Shown here piece after piece: positions 1 to 11,579 of a DNA stretch of 64,000 bases. Position 1 is the first letter of the stretch. Every line of letters starts with the position of its first letter. The position numbers and the translations under genes are program-made. The stretch comes from Candidatus Accumulibacter similis (GTDB lineage: Bacteria; Pseudomonadota; Gammaproteobacteria; Burkholderiales; Rhodocyclaceae). The stretch is from contig CP054595.1 in assembly GCA_013347225.1 (NCBI GenBank), forward strand, positions 2,786,415-2,850,414, written 5' to 3'. A model generated the notes under the pieces. The model was given only the letters and a program-made list of their open reading frames with translations. It did no database searches and had not been told where the DNA came from.

Positions 1-3000
1 GCGGCAACGGCCTCCCTGGCGGCGGGGCTGGTGGTGGCGGCGGCATGGGGGGATTCGGTGCCGTCTTTGGCGGTGGTGGTGGCCTGGGATCCGGAGCGTT
101 CGGTGGTATCTCGTCTGCGGTAGGTCTTCCCGGAGGACCCGGCATCGCCTTGGGCGCGGCACCCGGCGGGCGCGGTTCTACCGTCTTCACCAACATCCCA
201 GGCGGACCGGGCGGCCCGAACGGCGGCGGTGGCGGGGGCGGTAGCGTGGTTCCCGCGGGTGGCGGTGGTGGCATCGGCGGGGGCGACGCCGTCGGCGGCA
301 GCGGCGGTAGCGGTGGCTTCGGTGGTGGAGGTGGTGGCGCCGGCGGTGCCGGCGGGTTTGGCGGTGGTGGTGGTGGCGGTGGCGGCTCTGGTGGGTTTGG
401 CGGGGGTGGCGGCGACCGCGGGGCAGCCGGATTCGGGGCAGGTGCCGGTGGGGCGGGAGGAGGGGGTGGAGGCGGAGGCATGGGCGGCGCCGTGTTCGTC
501 ATGCAGGGCGGCACGCTCGCGATCACGGGCACACTCAAGCTCGACGGTAACTCGGTCGTCGCTGGAACTGGAGCAAGTCTCGGGAACGGCTCTGCGTTCG
601 GAGCCGGCTTCTTCCTGCAGGGCAGCGGCAGCCTCGCTTTCAGCCCTCATGCGGGCCAAACGCAAACCGTGTCCAACAGTATCGCGGACCAGACGGGATC
701 CGGCGGCACGGGTACGAACACGGGGAGCTGGGCGATCGTCAAGAATGGCGAAGGCACGCTCGACTTGGGCGCGGCGAGCACCTTCACAGGTGGCATCACG
801 GTGGGAGGCGGTACGCTCGACGCGACGGCGGATGGCGCCCTGGGCTCCGGTGGAGTGACGACCTTTGCTGGCAAACTCAACGTCGGCGCAACGTCGCAGA
901 GCGTGGCACGGGTGACCAATTTCGCCACCACGGTCGTGGCGGGTGGAACCCTCACCACGTCAGCCGGGTTCGACAATCATGGTTCGCTATCGCTGCAGGA
1001 CGGTGTGATCTCCGGCGGCACCCTGCACAACGGTTTCGAGATGAGCGCGCGCGGTACGGTCAACGCGTTTCTCTACAACGTCGGGACCGTTGAAGTCCGG
1101 GGGGTACTGCAACTCACCGGCGGCGCCAACAACTTCGGAACGGTCAATCTGAATGGCAACACGCTCGACGCCACGGGAGGTGTCAATAACATTGGGGTCG
1201 TCCATGGAAACGGGACCATCCTTGGGTCCTTCGCCAACCTGGGCGGCGGGTACGTCACCACCGGCGCGGCCGGTAGCCTGCTGATGATTGACCACCTCAG
1301 CAGCAACGCATTGGGCGGGCAAATCGTCGCATCTGACGCCACGACCCTGCAGACGAATGGAACCTACGACAACCTTGGTGTCATTGCCCTGGGAGGCGCG
1401 GGTGCCGTTCTTTCCGGATCGGGAGAGGTGACGAACAGCGGGGCCATCGTCGGCATTGGCACCGTGTCGAAGCTCGTGATCAATCGCGGCAAGATCGAGG
1501 CTCTGGGGGGCACGCTGTCGCTTACCGCCGCTGGCAACAGCAACGTTTCCCAAGGCTCGATTCTGGCCGATGCCGGGGCCACGGTCCTCTACCAAAACGG
1601 ACTCGCCTCGAACTCGGGCCTGATCCAGCTGGGCGGCGGCACATTCGACAACAACGCCATGGGCATGACCAACGCGGCGTCGGGCAGCATCATGGGCAAC
1701 GGCATGGTGAAGACGGGTGCTCTCGGCAACATGGGCACGATCGAAGCGCACGGCGGTACTTTGACGCTGATCGCTGCGGGCGCCGCCAATGGAGCGGGAG
1801 CCTGGATTCTGGCCAACGCCGGGGCCACTGTCCTCTACCAAAACGGACTCGCTTCGAACTCGGGCCTCATCCAAATGGGAGGTGGCACGTTCGACAACAA
1901 CGGCTTGAGTGTCACCAATGCCGCATCGGGCAGTATCGTCGGAAACGGCATGGTGAAGACCGGTGGCGTCGCCAACATGGGGACGATCCGGGCGCTGCAC
2001 GGCACGCTGGTCCTGACGGGTACGGGCGCCACCAATGTTGAGGGCGCCTCGATTCTGGCGGGTTCCGGAACCCGGGTCCTCTACGAAAGCGGGCTTGCCT
2101 TGAATTCCGGACTCCTTCAGCTGACCGGCGGTACCTTCGACAACAATGGGTTCGGCATGACCAACGCGCCCGCGGGCAGCATCCTGGGTAACGGCATGGT
2201 GAAGACCGCTGGCTTGGCCAACACGGGCACGATCCAGGCGCAGGGCGGCGCGCTGATGCTGACGGGTCGAGGCGCCACCAATGTGGCGGGCGGCTCCGTC
2301 ATCGCCCATGCCGGGGCGACGGTCTTCTACGAAAGCGGGCTCGCCTCGAATTCAGGCCTCATTCAACTGAAGGGCGGTACCTTCGACAACAACGGTTTCG
2401 GCATCGGCAATGCGAACTCGGGCAGTATCGTCGGCAACGGAACGGTGAGGACGGGCGGCCTGATCAATGCCGGAACGATCACCCTGACTGCTGGAGCCTC
2501 GGATGTTTTCGGCGCGGTCAGCAACCTCGTGGGTGCCACGGTGAACCTCCGGGACGGTGCCGTGCGCTTTCATGACAACGTGTTCAACAGGGGCAGCGCC
2601 CACCTCATCAACTCGACGGGGTACTTCGACGCCGGACTTGTGAACGCGGGCAGGCTCACCAGTTTCTCGAGCAATCTGCACGCCACTGATCTTGAAAACA
2701 GTGACTCTGGCGAAATCGTGGCCAGTGCCGGGGCCGTCTTCGCCATCTCCAATGATCTCAAAGGTGGCACTCGAAACAACACGGGGTGGGATACGAGTCT
2801 AGCCATCCTCAAGTTCGTCTCTGGAGCGGATAACGCGCACAACCTGGAGTTGTCGGGCATCGATCGAGGTTCGGTGGGCGACGGCCAGTCGATCAGGAGC
2901 CTGTTCGAAGACAACTTCAGTTGGGGCGTGCTCGAGCTTGACGTCGGGCAGACGCTAAGCCTTCTCGATGACGAGATGAACTGGTCTGAGGGCTCCGGCG

Positions 3001-3458
3001 CGCTCTATGTGGATGTCCTCAGGCTCGACGGCTTTCGTGACGGTGATCTTTCTGCGTTCATTGCCGACAGCATCACGGGTAATGGGTTCAACATCTACTA
3101 CTACGCGAAGAGACCCGAAAACGACTACCTCCGCGGCGGGACATACAGCCTCCGTCATGGCGGGGCATTGATACCGGCTCCAGAACCCGGGAGTCTCGCG
3201 CTCGTCACCTTGGCGGTTGCTGGTTGCGGGTTCCTGCGCCGAAGGTCGACGGCGATTCGATTCGGTTGGCGTGTGTTCCTTGTGTTTCGCAAAGAAGAAC
3301 CGGTCAGCGCTGCGGTCTTGCAGGCTCCTTGGGGCGAGCCGGCGCGCAACTGGCAACGTGGGGTTCGGAGCGATCCGAGCCGTCTACGAGCAACCAGGCC
3401 TGTATTCTCAGGCATCGATCCCGATCGTCTGCGAAGGCTCCGAGTGCCTGTCCAGTAG
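1..3458 (+). CDS. Glycine-rich PEP-CTERM surface protein with autotransporter-type repeats (5' end outside window)
   Basis: The frame is open to the left edge, so the start and signal peptide lie outside the window. About 150 residues of Gly-rich low complexity (to about 480) precede beta-helix-like sequence resembling autotransporter-associated repeats (for example FTGGITVGGGTLDATADGAL). Four 82-residue repeats follow at 1488-2471. Near the end (about 3170-3250) is a PEP-CTERM sorting signal: PEPGS, a hydrophobic stretch, then RRR. Proteins with this signal are processed by exosortase and placed on the surface or in the exopolysaccharide matrix. Oddly, the frame runs on for about 69 residues after the Arg cluster, where such proteins normally stop within a few residues; the added part is basic and featureless. 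It may be a lost stop codon next to the degraded island end that follows. Family assignment is firm; function is unknown beyond a surface or matrix role. Confidence 0.85.
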   Translation, partial: GNGLPGGGAGGGGGMGGFGAVFGGGGGLGSGAFGGISSAVGLPGGPGIALGAAPGGRGSTVFTNIPGGPGGPNGGGGGGGSVVPAGGGGGIGGGDAVGGSGGSGGFGGGGGGAGGAGGFGGGGGGGGGSGGFGGGGGDRGAAGFGAGAGGAGGGGGGGGMGGAVFVMQGGTLAITGTLKLDGNSVVAGTGASLGNGSAFGAGFFLQGSGSLAFSPHAGQTQTVSNSIADQTGSGGTGTNTGSWAIVKNGEGTLDLGAASTFTGGITVGGGTLDATADGALGSGGVTTFAGKLNVGATSQSVARVTNFATTVVAGGTLTTSAGFDNHGSLSLQDGVISGGTLHNGFEMSARGTVNAFLYNVGTVEVRGVLQLTGGANNFGTVNLNGNTLDATGGVNNIGVVHGNGTILGSFANLGGGYVTTGAAGSLLMIDHLSSNALGGQIVASDATTLQTNGTYDNLGVIALGGAGAVLSGSGEVTNSGAIVGIGTVSKLVINRGKIEALGGTLSLTAAGNSNVSQGSILADAGATVLYQNGLASNSGLIQLGGGTFDNNAMGMTNAASGSIMGNGMVKTGALGNMGTIEAHGGTLTLIAAGAANGAGAWILANAGATVLYQNGLASNSGLIQMGGGTFDNNGLSVTNAASGSIVGNGMVKTGGVANMGTIRALHGTLVLTGTGATNVEGASILAGSGTRVLYESGLALNSGLLQLTGGTFDNNGFGMTNAPAGSILGNGMVKTAGLANTGTIQAQGGALMLTGRGATNVAGGSVIAHAGATVFYESGLASNSGLIQLKGGTFDNNGFGIGNANSGSIVGNGTVRTGGLINAGTITLTAGASDVFGAVSNLVGATVNLRDGAVRFHDNVFNRGSAHLINSTGYFDAGLVNAGRLTSFSSNLHATDLENSDSGEIVASAGAVFAISNDLKGGTRNNTGWDTSLAILKFVSGADNAHNLELSGIDRGSVGDGQSIRSLFEDNFSWGVLELDVGQTLSLLDDEMNWSEGSGALYVDVLRLDGFRDGDLSAFIADSITGNGFNIYYYAKRPENDYLRGGTYSLRHGGALIPAPEPGSLALVTLAVAGCGFLRRRSTAIRFGWRVFLVFRKEEPVSAAVLQAPWGEPARNWQRGVRSDPSRLRATRPVFSGIDPDRLRRLRVPVQ
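1488..2471 (+). repeat. Four in-frame 246-bp tandem repeats
   Basis: Units start at 1488, 1734, 1980 and 2226, exactly 246 bp (82 codons) apart; a fifth unit begins at 2472 but diverges quickly. Each starts with a G-x-I-x-A motif followed by a Gly-Thr-Leu turn, then L-Y-x-x-G-L-A-x-N-S-G-L and GGTFDNN. Conserved length without indels suggests stacked beta-helix coils growing by unequal recombination. Confidence 0.85.
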
Positions 3459-3465
3459 GGTCTTG

Positions 3466-3961
3466 TCAAACACTGTCGTGGGTCAGGTTGATGAGCGAAA
3501 TCCGGGCCCATGTCAGAGAGCGACAAGGATCAGCGACGTTTGATGCCGACAGACGTTGCACTGCATTGATTGGTCGGCCACGGATTGCGGGGAAAGCATC
3601 GCTTTCAGACGAACGGATCAACGTGATTGCAAGGCTCTCCACCAGCGATGCCTCTTGAAGGTATACCACCGCCGCGCCACCACCTTGGACGTATCTTCGC
3701 CGACCCTTCGCTGCTCGCCTGGGTCTATCTCCCGCGCCAGCAGTTTGTGCGCGTCGTCGCTGCGCATCCGCGCCTCCTTGAGCGTGATGTCGGGGACTTT
3801 CCAACGGCAGGGAGCTGTTCCGTGACCGCAAACCGGTACTTGAAGCGCCGGAGCTTGCCGCCGGCCGGCCTTACGAGGAGGAACAAGCCGCGGCCGTCGG
3901 ACAGCTTTACTGGTCGCTCGCTGGTCTTGGCGGCTCACAGCGCTGCATCTGATAGTGGCAT
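3466..3961 (-). pseudogene. Degraded phage/island tyrosine integrase, N-terminal remnant
   Basis: From an ATG at 3961 the minus strand reads MPLSDAAL, a TGA stop, then AAKTSERPVKLSDGRGLFLL and GGKLRRFKYRF. This is the arm-binding domain (DUF4102 type) that begins P4-like integrases. After a one-base frameshift it continues as ITLKEARMRSDDAHKLLARE then IDPGEQRR, and after another shift as FPAIRGRPINAV, as in the core-binding domain. The catalytic domain (R-H-R-Y) is missing. The remnant starts about 160 bp beyond the 3' end of tRNA-Arg, the usual place of an integrase in a tRNA-targeted island. It carries one nonsense codon and at least two frameshifts, so it is dead. Confidence 0.8.
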
Positions 3962-4118
3962 CGTACCCCGACAGCTGTTCGCGTACCCCAAGTCATACCC
4001 CTGCCGGGCGCGGGTATGGGTGGACTTTCCGAGATCGAGATGGACCGGAAATGTTGCCTGATCGACTGAATATATTGATGTTTTGGATTTCTGCGGACTT
4101 CGGCTGACGCCCGGAGAG

Positions 4119-4190
4119 TCCCCTCGACAGGAATCGAACCTGTATCCCACGCTTAGGAGGCGTGTGCACTGTCCATTGTGCTACGAGGAG
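4119..4190 (-). tRNA. tRNA-Arg (anticodon CCU)
   Basis: Read on the minus strand, the 72 nt fold as a cloverleaf. The acceptor stem is CTCCTCG with CGAGGGG (one G-T pair), the D stem GCAC/GTGC, the anticodon stem CACGC/GCGTG with loop CTCCTAA, and the T stem ACAGG/CCTGT with loop TTCGATT. The discriminator base is A; CCA is not encoded. It decodes AGG. Confidence 0.95.
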
Positions 4191-4200
4191 GCGGGCGCGT

Positions 4201-4230
4201 ATTGTAGCCGCTGGCTCAGGCTTCCGCCAA
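4201..4230 (-). promoter_or_regulatory. Probable sigma-70 promoter of tRNA-Arg
   Basis: On the minus strand TTGGCG (4230-4225) and TACAAT (4206-4201) are separated by 18 bp, with the -10 box 10 bp before the tRNA 5' end. Confidence 0.55.
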
Positions 4231-4456
4231 GCCGCGCCCGGTCGCGGCGTTCGTTGCCGCCGTGGCAGCACGGATGCTGGCGATCGCCCGATATCCCTGG
4301 AGGCCGCAACAGCGACCGCACGACCAGGCGGACTGCGGCCGGCCGGCTCGGGGTAGAATAGGCGGCTGCCGTCGGCTGACGGTGCGGCTGACGGGCTCTC
4401 ACCACCGTTGCCGCAGCACTCGACCCGTTCATTCTCCGGCGCAACGATCCCAGCCC

Positions 4457-6381
<1,925 letters not shown>

Positions 6382-6385
<4 letters not shown>

Positions 6386-7638
6386 CCGCTGCGTCGCTCC
6401 TGATTGCCTGCCGGCGGCCGCTCGCTGACGGCAGCCGCAGCCTCCTTGGCGGGCGTGCGCAGGTGCTGCAGGTGCGTCGGCGTCGTCCGCAGAACGAGCA
6501 GCGCGGCCAGCCCGGCGAGCAGGCCCCAGAACGCCGAACCGATGCTGGCGAGGGAGATTCCGGAGGCGGTGACGAGGAAGGTCAACAGTGCCGGCTCGCG
6601 CTCGCTTGCCTCGGCAAGCGCGCTGGCGAGCCCGTTGCCGATCGTGCCGAGCAGGGCGAAGCCGGCGATGGCGAGAACGAGTTCCCGCGGCAGGGCGAGA
6701 AAGAGCGCGCCGACGGTCGCGCCGTAGATGCCGATGAGGACGTAGAACCCGCCGGCGGCGATGGCGGCGACGTAGCGCCGGCCGGGGTCCTCGTGTGCCT
6801 CGCGGCCCATGCAGATGGCGGCGGTGATGGCGGCGAGATTGAGGGCGAAGCCACCGAAGGGGGCGAGCAGCAGGTTGGCGGCACCGGTCCAGCAGATCAG
6901 CGGCGAGATCGGAACCCGATAGCCGGAGGCGCGGATGACCGCCACGCCGGGAACGTTCTGCGATGCCATGGTGACGATGAACAGCGGCAGGGCGACGCCG
7001 ACCAGCGCCGTCCAGGAGAACTGCGGGGCGATGAACACCGGCACCGCCAGTTCGAGTTGCAGACCGTCCAGGCGCAACTGATCCCGCGCCCCGGCAATGC
7101 CGATTCCAAGCAGCAGGGTGACGACGATCGCATAGCGCGGCAGCAGCCGGCGGCACAGGAGATAGGCGCAGAACATCGGAAAGACCAGCGCAAACTGGCT
7201 CGTCATCGCGCCGAAGGCGTCGAGCCCGAAACGCAGCAGGACGCCGGCAAGCATGCCGGACGCGATCGAGATCGGCAGACGGCCCATCAGTCTCTCGAAG
7301 TAGCCGGAGAAGCCGGCGACGGTGATCAGTCCTGCCGAGACGAGAAAGGCGCCCGTCGCCTCGGGCAGCGAGACACCGGCGGCGCCCGTGATCAGCATCG
7401 CCGCACCGGGGGTCGACCATGCGGTCAGCACCGGCACGCGGTATCTGAGCGAGAGGGAAATGCTGGTCAGCCCCATCCCGAGACCGAGCGCCAGCATCCA
7501 AGAGGCGATCTCCGCTGTACTCGCCTGCAGCGTCCAAGCCGCCTGAAAGACGATCACCGCGGAGCTGGTGAAGCCGACGAGGACGGCGACGAAGCCGGCC
7601 GTCAGGGCTGTCAGCGAGCAGTCCTTCAGCAGCCTCAT
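6382..7638 (-). CDS. benE: BenE-family benzoate/H+ symporter-like permease
   Basis: A 418-residue, very hydrophobic inner-membrane protein with about 12 predicted transmembrane segments. The sequence around LGLGMGLTSISLSLRYRVPV and LTAWSTPGAAML is characteristic of BenE (benzoate:H+ symporter) proteins. No benzoate catabolic gene is nearby, so the substrate is uncertain. The start at 7638 (MRLLKDCSL) is taken because preceding in-frame residues are Pro/Ala-rich and unconserved. Its stop overlaps the uup stop in a CTAG palindrome at 6382-6385. It lies 40 bp after the patatin gene and may be cotranscribed with it. Confidence 0.85.
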
Positions 7639-7678
7639 GGCGGGGCGGTCGGCTCTTGCGGGCGGCAGCGGCGGTGCG

Positions 7679-8560
7679 TCACTGGCGGCCAAGCCTGCGC
7701 AAGGTTTCACGAATCTTCGGCAATGCCGCCTGCGCTGCTCGCTCGCCTTCGAGGATCGAGTCGTGGCGGGCCTGGAAGTCGGTCGAGCCGATGTTGCCGA
7801 CCTGCGGCTGGATCACCACGTCGGCCTCGCGCAGTTCATACCGTGCGAGGCTTTGCCCCATGATCGTGAACGTCTGCAGCAGGATGTCGAAGGTGCTGCG
7901 TACTGGCTGACCGGCGGGGCGTGCCGAGATGTCGACGGCGATCACCACGTCGCTGCCCATCTGGCGTGCCGCCCGTACCGGGATCAGGCTCGAAAGGCCA
8001 CCGTCGACGTACTCGCGGCCGCTCACCTTCACCGGCTGGAAGACGCCGGGGACGGCAGCCGAGGCGCGCACCGCCATGCCGGTGTTGCCGCTGCGGAAGA
8101 CGATGCTCTCGCCGCTGTGGAGATCGGTCGCGACCGCTCCGAATGGCCTTTTCAGCCCTTCCAGCGGACGCTGCCCGACCGCCTCGTTGACGAACTGCTG
8201 CAGCGATTCGCCTTTGAGAACGCCGCGCGCCGGCAGTGACCAGTCGCTGATGCGGCTTTCGTCGAGCCTGTGGGCGAGTTTCTGCAGCTCGAAGCCGTTG
8301 TGGCCGGCGGCGTAGAGCGCGCCCACCACGGCGCCGGCACTGCTGCCGACGACGATGTCGGGAACGATTCCCTGGCTCTCGAGAACCTTGATCACGCCGA
8401 CATGGGCGAAGCCGCGCGCCGCGCCGCCACCGAGCGCCAGGCCAAGTTTCGCCGACCGTGCCGGTTGCGCCGCCGGCGTCGCTGGCGGCGTCGTGGCAGT
8501 GCCGGCACAGCCCACCAGGGCGAGTAGCGCGAGTGAGGCGAGCAGCAACGGGTAGGGCAT
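7679..8560 (-). CDS. Patatin-like phospholipase lipoprotein (RssA-like)
   Basis: A 293-residue protein with a lipoprotein signal peptide: MPYPLLLASLALLALVGC, with Cys18 as the predicted lipidation site. The patatin fold is shown by the oxyanion loop GGGAARG, the nucleophile elbow GSSAG and the Asp of VDGG, giving the Ser-Asp dyad of lipid acyl hydrolases. It probably sits on a periplasmic membrane face and hydrolyses acyl esters; the true substrate is not evident. The start at 8560 gives the signal peptide directly; upstream frame is Arg-rich noise. It is divergent from glgP. Confidence 0.88.
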   Translation of the reverse strand: MPYPLLLASLALLALVGCAGTATTPPATPAAQPARSAKLGLALGGGAARGFAHVGVIKVLESQGIVPDIVVGSSAGAVVGALYAAGHNGFELQKLAHRLDESRISDWSLPARGVLKGESLQQFVNEAVGQRPLEGLKRPFGAVATDLHSGESIVFRSGNTGMAVRASAAVPGVFQPVKVSGREYVDGGLSSLIPVRAARQMGSDVVIAVDISARPAGQPVRSTFDILLQTFTIMGQSLARYELREADVVIQPQVGNIGSTDFQARHDSILEGERAAQAALPKIRETLRRLGRQ

Positions 8561-8878
8561 CGAGAAGGTCTCTCGTGAGTTCTTGCGGGTTTCCTGGCCG
8601 CCAAGCGACGGCGCGTCGGTGACTGATCCCCTGCGCGCTCGATGGCAGAGGAGATCTGCCGCACGCCAGGCGCAGCATCCGTCTGCGGGCCGCCGCGCGG
8701 GCAGGGATCCACCTCGGCGCGAAGATGCGGCCGCCCACCGCGCAACTGCGAGGCAAAAAGCGGGCGCACGTGCACAGCCTCGAACAATACTATAGACTCG
8801 CCGCTGGCGTGAACCCCATAGAGGGTGTTTCACAATTTGTCACCAATGGCTGAAGAACGATGTTGCGGGGGTATCGAC
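8561..8878. other. Divergent intergenic region, patatin gene / glgP
   Basis: 318 bp. An AT-rich patch (TACTATAGACT at 8788-8798) stands out in GC-rich DNA and could hold a -10 element, but no -35 box at proper spacing is visible on either strand. No gene seen. Confidence 0.4.
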
Positions 8879-11458
8879 ATGAACGACAAGACCAAGGCCG
8901 AAGGAGGGCGGGGTGCCGCGGTGGATCCCGGCTTCCTGACAGGGCGCGAGGATCGGCGGACCGGACTCGGGGTGGATGCGCTGAAACGGGCGCTGCTGGA
9001 CAAGCTGGTGTATGTGCAGGCGCGCTTTCCGCAGGTGGCGACCCGCCACGACTGTTTCGTCGCGCTCGCACAGGCGGTGCGCGACCGCCTGCTGCAGCGC
9101 TGGGTGCAGACGGCGCGGACCTACCGTGACCGCGGTAGCCGGACTGTCTGCTACATGTCGGCCGAATTCCTGATCGGTCCGCAGTTGGGCAACAACCTGA
9201 TCAATCTGGGAATCTACGACAACGCGTGGCAGGCAATGAAGGAGTTCGGGCTCGATCTGGAACTGCTGCTCGAGGAAGAGGAGGAACCGGGGCTGGGCAA
9301 CGGCGGCCTCGGTCGGCTGGCGGCGTGTTATCTCGATTCCCTGGCGACGCTCGAGATTCCCGCGATCGGCTATGGCATCCGCTACGAGTTCGGGATTTTC
9401 ACGCAGGCGATTCGCGATGGCTGGCAGGTCGAGCTGACCGACAAATGGTTGCGTTCGGGCAGCCCCTGGCTCATTCACCGGCCGAACATCGCTTTCGAGA
9501 TCAAGCTCGGCGGCCGTACCGAGCACCAGTATGAAGCCAGCGGCAACCGCCGCCTGCGCGTGCAGTGGGTTCCCGGCAAGCTCGTGCGCGGCACCGCGTG
9601 GGACATGCCGGTTCTCGGCTATGGTGTGAACACGCCCAACCGGCTGCGGCTTTGGAGCGCCGAGGCACCCGAATCCTTCGACTTCGCGGCCTTCAACGCT
9701 GGCAACTACTATCAGGCGGTCGATGCCCAGATTTCTTCGGAGACGATCACCAAGGTGCTCTATCCGAACGACGAGACGGAAGCCGGCCAGCAGTTGCGCC
9801 TCGAGCAGCAGTATTTCTTCGTTTCCTGCTCGCTGCAGGACATGATCCGGCTGCAGTTGCAGCGCGAGCAGAACCTCGACCACTTCGACGAGAAGTTCGT
9901 CGTACAGCTCAACGATACGCATCCGTCGATCGCCGTCGCCGAGCTGATGCGCCTGCTGGTTGACGAGTATGCGATGGAGTGGGACCAGGCCTGGTCGATC
10001 ACCCGCCGCACCTTTGCCTACACGAATCACACCCTGCTGCCGGAAGCGCTCGAGAAGTGGCGGCTCGACCTCTTCAAGCGCGTTCTGCCGCGGCATTTCG
10101 AGATCATCTGCGAAATCAACGAGCGCTTCCTCGACGAAGTCCGCATCCATTTTCCGTTCGACCACGACCGGCTGCGCCGGATGTCGCTGATCGACGAGGA
10201 CGGCGCGCGCTACGTTCGCATGGCGCATCTGGCGGTGGTCGGCAGCTTTGCGGTGAACGGCGTCGCCGCACTGCATTCTGAGTTGCTGAAATCCGACGTG
10301 CTGCGGGACTTCCACGAGATGTGGCCAGCGAAGTTCAGCAACAAGACCAACGGCGTCACTCCGCGCCGTTTCGTCCTGCTGGCCAATCCGGCAATGTCGG
10401 GCCTGATCGACGAGACCATCGGCAAGGGCTGGGTTACCGACATGACCCGCCTGCGCGAGCTGGAAAGGCATGCGGATGATCCGGCGTTTCGTGCCGAGTG
10501 GCGGCGAATCAAGGCGGTGAACAAGCAACGGCTGGCGCGCGAGATCGCGCGCTCGGCCGGTGTCGAGGTCGATCTCGAGACGATGTTCGACGTGCAGGTG
10601 AAGCGCATCCATGAATACAAGCGGCAGCATCTCAACCTGCTGCACGTCGTCTCGCTGTACAAGCGGTTGAAGGATGATCCGAACCTCGAGGTGGCACCGC
10701 GGACGGTCATTTTCGGCGGCAAGGCAGCGCCGGGCTACTTCCTGGCGAAGCTGATGATCCGGCTGATCACCGCAGTCGCCGACCTGATCGGTCGCGACCC
10801 GGCGATGCGCGGCAGGTTGCAGGTCGTCTTCTACCCCAACTACAACGTCAAGAACGCGCATGCCATCTTTCCCGCAGCCGACCTGTCGGAGCAGATCTCG
10901 CTCGCCGGCAAGGAGGCTTCCGGTACCGGCAACATGAAGTTCCAGATGAACGGTGCGCTGACGATCGGCACGCTCGACGGGGCCAACGTCGAGATCCGCG
11001 AGCAGGTCGGCGAGGAGAACTTCTTTCTCTTTGGCATGGACGTGCCGCAAGTCAGGGAACTGCGCCGGACGGGCTATCGGCCGCGCGCGTGGTACGAAGC
11101 CAATCCGCACCTGCAGGAAGTGATCGACCTGATTGCCGGCGGCTTCTTCACCCGTGGCGACCGCGAAATCTTCAAGCCGCTGGTCGACAACCTCCTGCAC
11201 CACGACGAGTACATGTTGCTGGCCGATTTCCAGTCGTACATCGACTGCCAGGAGCGTGTTTCGGCGAGCTATCTGGATGCCGAACGCTGGTCGCGGATGT
11301 CGATCCTCAACGTCGCGCGGTCGGGCTTCTTCTCCTCAGATCGTGCGATTCAGGAGTATTGCGACGAGATCTGGAAGGTGCAGCCGGTGCGTATCGAGCT
11401 GAGAGATCTCTCGGGAGAGGACCTGCAGTTCAAGCGCGCGACAGCCGGCGCCGACTGA
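8879..11458 (+). CDS. glgP: Glycogen/starch (maltodextrin) phosphorylase
   Basis: An 859-residue cytoplasmic enzyme that removes glucose from alpha-1,4-glucan ends as glucose-1-phosphate. Visible family hallmarks are GNGGLGRLAACYLDSLATL, the VQLNDTHPS motif, KTNGVTPRR, KRIHEYKRQHLN, and the PLP-lysine region EASGTGNMKFQMNGALTIGT. Length fits the GT35 family (about 800-850) with a short extra N-terminus. ATG 8879 is chosen because a G-rich Shine-Dalgarno-like run precedes it by about 8 bp; ATG 8846 is an alternative. It faces the glgM-glgE pair tail to tail, linking breakdown and synthesis of glycogen. Confidence 0.95.
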   Translation: MNDKTKAEGGRGAAVDPGFLTGREDRRTGLGVDALKRALLDKLVYVQARFPQVATRHDCFVALAQAVRDRLLQRWVQTARTYRDRGSRTVCYMSAEFLIGPQLGNNLINLGIYDNAWQAMKEFGLDLELLLEEEEEPGLGNGGLGRLAACYLDSLATLEIPAIGYGIRYEFGIFTQAIRDGWQVELTDKWLRSGSPWLIHRPNIAFEIKLGGRTEHQYEASGNRRLRVQWVPGKLVRGTAWDMPVLGYGVNTPNRLRLWSAEAPESFDFAAFNAGNYYQAVDAQISSETITKVLYPNDETEAGQQLRLEQQYFFVSCSLQDMIRLQLQREQNLDHFDEKFVVQLNDTHPSIAVAELMRLLVDEYAMEWDQAWSITRRTFAYTNHTLLPEALEKWRLDLFKRVLPRHFEIICEINERFLDEVRIHFPFDHDRLRRMSLIDEDGARYVRMAHLAVVGSFAVNGVAALHSELLKSDVLRDFHEMWPAKFSNKTNGVTPRRFVLLANPAMSGLIDETIGKGWVTDMTRLRELERHADDPAFRAEWRRIKAVNKQRLAREIARSAGVEVDLETMFDVQVKRIHEYKRQHLNLLHVVSLYKRLKDDPNLEVAPRTVIFGGKAAPGYFLAKLMIRLITAVADLIGRDPAMRGRLQVVFYPNYNVKNAHAIFPAADLSEQISLAGKEASGTGNMKFQMNGALTIGTLDGANVEIREQVGEENFFLFGMDVPQVRELRRTGYRPRAWYEANPHLQEVIDLIAGGFFTRGDREIFKPLVDNLLHHDEYMLLADFQSYIDCQERVSASYLDAERWSRMSILNVARSGFFSSDRAIQEYCDEIWKVQPVRIELRDLSGEDLQFKRATAGAD

Positions 11459-11542
11459 CACAGGGTGGGCGCGTTGCCGGGCTGACCTACCGCGGAACGC
11501 CCGGGCCGCCGACCGTCGGCCCGCCGCTCTTCCACCGTTGCA

Positions 11543-11574
11543 GCCGGCGGGCAGCCTGGCGGCTGCCCGCCGGC
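11543..11574. terminator. Hairpin between convergent glgP and glgE
   Basis: A perfect 13-bp inverted repeat (11543-11555 with 11562-11574, loop of 6) lies between the two convergent stop codons. There is no T-run on either strand, so it may serve as a bidirectional transcript end or stability element rather than a classic intrinsic terminator. Confidence 0.5.
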
Positions 11575-11579
11575 CTTGC

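Noticed and set aside
8840..11203. Long antisense open frame opposite glgP
   Set aside because: GC-rich coding DNA leaves few stop codons in other frames; the translation is low in family signals while the glgP frame has every motif.
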